DNA from: a bacterium
GTDB lineage: Bacteria; Sumerlaeota; Sumerlaeia; UBA8349
Assembly: GCA_013203855.1 (NCBI GenBank)
Contig: JABMPG010000331.1
Span: 1 to 6,141, forward strand
DNA: 6,141 nt
Direction of reading: 5' to 3'
In this document: positions 5,800 through 6,141 of the stretch, one piece after another
Position numbering within the stretch: position 1 is the first letter of the stretch
Layout: each line of letters begins with the position of its first letter
Notes under the pieces: model-generated
What the model saw: the letters and a program-made list of their open reading frames with translations, nothing else
Databases searched by the model: none
Told to the model about the DNA's origin: nothing
Translations under genes and position numbers: made by a program

Positions 5800-5827
5800 G
5801 CTCCTTCCGGAGCGAAATACCCGCTCC
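5800..5827 (-). promoter_or_regulatory. Alternative hairpins around the Shine-Dalgarno of the pseudo-receiver gene
   Basis: On the minus strand GCTCC-GGAA-GGAGC (5813-5800) is a 5-bp stem capped by a GNRA-type GGAA loop. It contains the whole GGAAGGAG ribosome site (5808-5801). The upstream GGAGCG (5827-5822) can instead pair with CGCTCC (5814-5809), a 6-bp stem with a 7-nt loop, which would free the ribosome site. The two structures share 5814-5809 and exclude each other. The pairings are directly visible; a regulatory role is inferred. Confidence 0.45.
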
Positions 5828-5835
5828 TGTTATTC

Positions 5836-5849
5836 CTTTCGGGAGAAAG
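5836..5849 (-). repeat. Small hairpin in the leader after mnmE
   Basis: CTTTC and GAAAG form 5-bp arms around a 4-nt loop. In the minus-strand RNA it sits between the hairpin at 5863-5891 and the ribosome-site hairpins at 5800-5827. Part of it could alternatively pair with the early coding region of the pseudo-receiver gene (UCUCCC with GGGAGA). Confidence 0.3.
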
Positions 5850-5862
5850 CCGCGCGCGTTCA

Positions 5863-5891
5863 ATAGGCCCTGGGTCTCATTTGACCCCTAT
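5863..5891 (-). repeat. Bulged hairpin downstream of mnmE
   Basis: ATAGG (5863-5867) pairs with CCTAT (5887-5891), and GGTC (5873-5876) with GACC (5883-5886), leaving a 5-nt bulge and a 6-nt loop. No T-run follows on the minus strand, so it is not a standard intrinsic terminator. It may be a 3'-end structure of mnmE or the first element of the next gene's leader. The rest of 5782-5935 shows no gene and no promoter I trust. Confidence 0.35.
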
Positions 5892-5935
5892 CGGGATGAG
5901 AAACACTGCCCAAAGGTACCAAAAGACAATCATTC

Positions 5936-6141
5936 CTACTTCCCGATGCAGAAACGGGAAAAAATCCGCGAGAGAATCTCGTCGCTTACGGAGAGCCCCA
6001 CGATCTCACCCAAGGCCTCCAGCGACTCGTAAAGATCCACCATCACTAACTCCCCCGCCGCCCCCTCCCGATGACTCGCCGCCCCTTGAGACAAGGCCGC
6101 CAACGCCCTCCGGAGACACTCCTCATGGCGAAGGTTCGTGA
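5936..6141 (-). CDS. mnmE: tRNA modification GTPase MnmE, C-terminal part (cut by window edge)
   Basis: The last 67 residues of MnmE (TrmE), the GTPase that with MnmG installs the carboxymethylaminomethyl group on wobble U34 of certain tRNAs. The visible piece is the end of the C-terminal helical domain: TNLRHEECLRRALAALSQG, then ELVMVDLYESLEALGEIVG, then SDEILSRIFSRFCIGK and a TAG stop. The TNxRH segment, the 'EDLRxALxxLGEITG'-like helix and the terminal FCIGK, whose cysteine is the conserved catalytically important one, are all diagnostic of MnmE. The GTPase and N-terminal domains lie outside the window. Nothing is unusual in the visible part. The 154-bp gap to the next gene makes simple translational coupling unlikely. 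Confidence 0.96.
   Translation of the reverse strand, partial: TNLRHEECLRRALAALSQGAASHREGAAGELVMVDLYESLEALGEIVGLSVSDEILSRIFSRFCIGK

Noticed and set aside
5740..5880. Possible SRP (4.5S-like) RNA, because CCGGAAGGAGCAGC resembles the SRP domain IV apical loop
   Set aside because: The conserved UCAG 5' side is missing, one base is lacking after GGAAGG, and the flanks do not form the long symmetric hairpin. The 3' half also reads as good coding sequence.
5392..6141. Plus-strand open frame running off the right edge (249 codons)
   Set aside because: It is antisense to the pseudo-receiver gene and to the unmistakable mnmE C terminus. Its sequence is Pro/Arg low complexity.

Overview
The window reads as one co-directional minus-strand block of a bacterial chromosome. 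It holds seven genes (two cut by the window edges), and I see no credible plus-strand gene. Base composition is GC-rich throughout, codon use looks uniform, and no mobile element, CRISPR array, tRNA or rRNA is visible. Four consecutive genes encode exported proteins with Sec-type signal peptides. Two of these belong to the small exosortase-associated TIGR04073-type family, which points to a diderm bacterium with an exosortase/PEP-CTERM-like envelope biology (PVC-like, Sumerlaeota-, Omnitrophota- or deltaproteobacteria-like lineages). The phylum cannot be fixed from this sequence alone.

Layout in the direction of transcription (right to left). (1) 6141-5936: the C-terminal 67 residues of MnmE, the tRNA-modifying GTPase, ending in the diagnostic FCIGK. 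(2) A 154-bp leader with several hairpins. (3) 5781-5092: a 229-aa protein with a basic, low-complexity N-terminal half and a degenerate response-regulator receiver domain, closed by a strong intrinsic terminator (5057-5027). (4) A roughly 180-bp leader with two mutually exclusive hairpins. (5) 4849-4328: exported TIGR04073-type protein A, followed by a likely terminator. (6) 4248-3799: exported TIGR04073-type protein B, followed by a hairpin. (7) 3713-1893: a 606-aa exported protein resembling DUF3352-type periplasmic proteins, with an inverted repeat at its stop codon. (8) An extended -10 promoter, then 1811-408: a 467-aa exported or membrane-anchored protein with a coiled coil and two duplicated cohesin-like beta domains. 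(9) 396-1: the first 132 residues of a B12-binding radical SAM protein, starting 11 bp after the previous stop.

The genes are probably several short transcription units rather than one operon. Terminator-like hairpins follow the receiver gene and both TIGR04073-type genes. The coiled-coil/cohesin-like gene has its own promoter and probably shares a transcript with the radical SAM gene. The most interesting points are the tandem diverged TIGR04073-type pair beside two large uncharacterised exported proteins, the pseudo-receiver with an ambiguous translation start under a Shine-Dalgarno-masking GNRA hairpin, and the competing-hairpin leaders. No known defence or mobile system is present.
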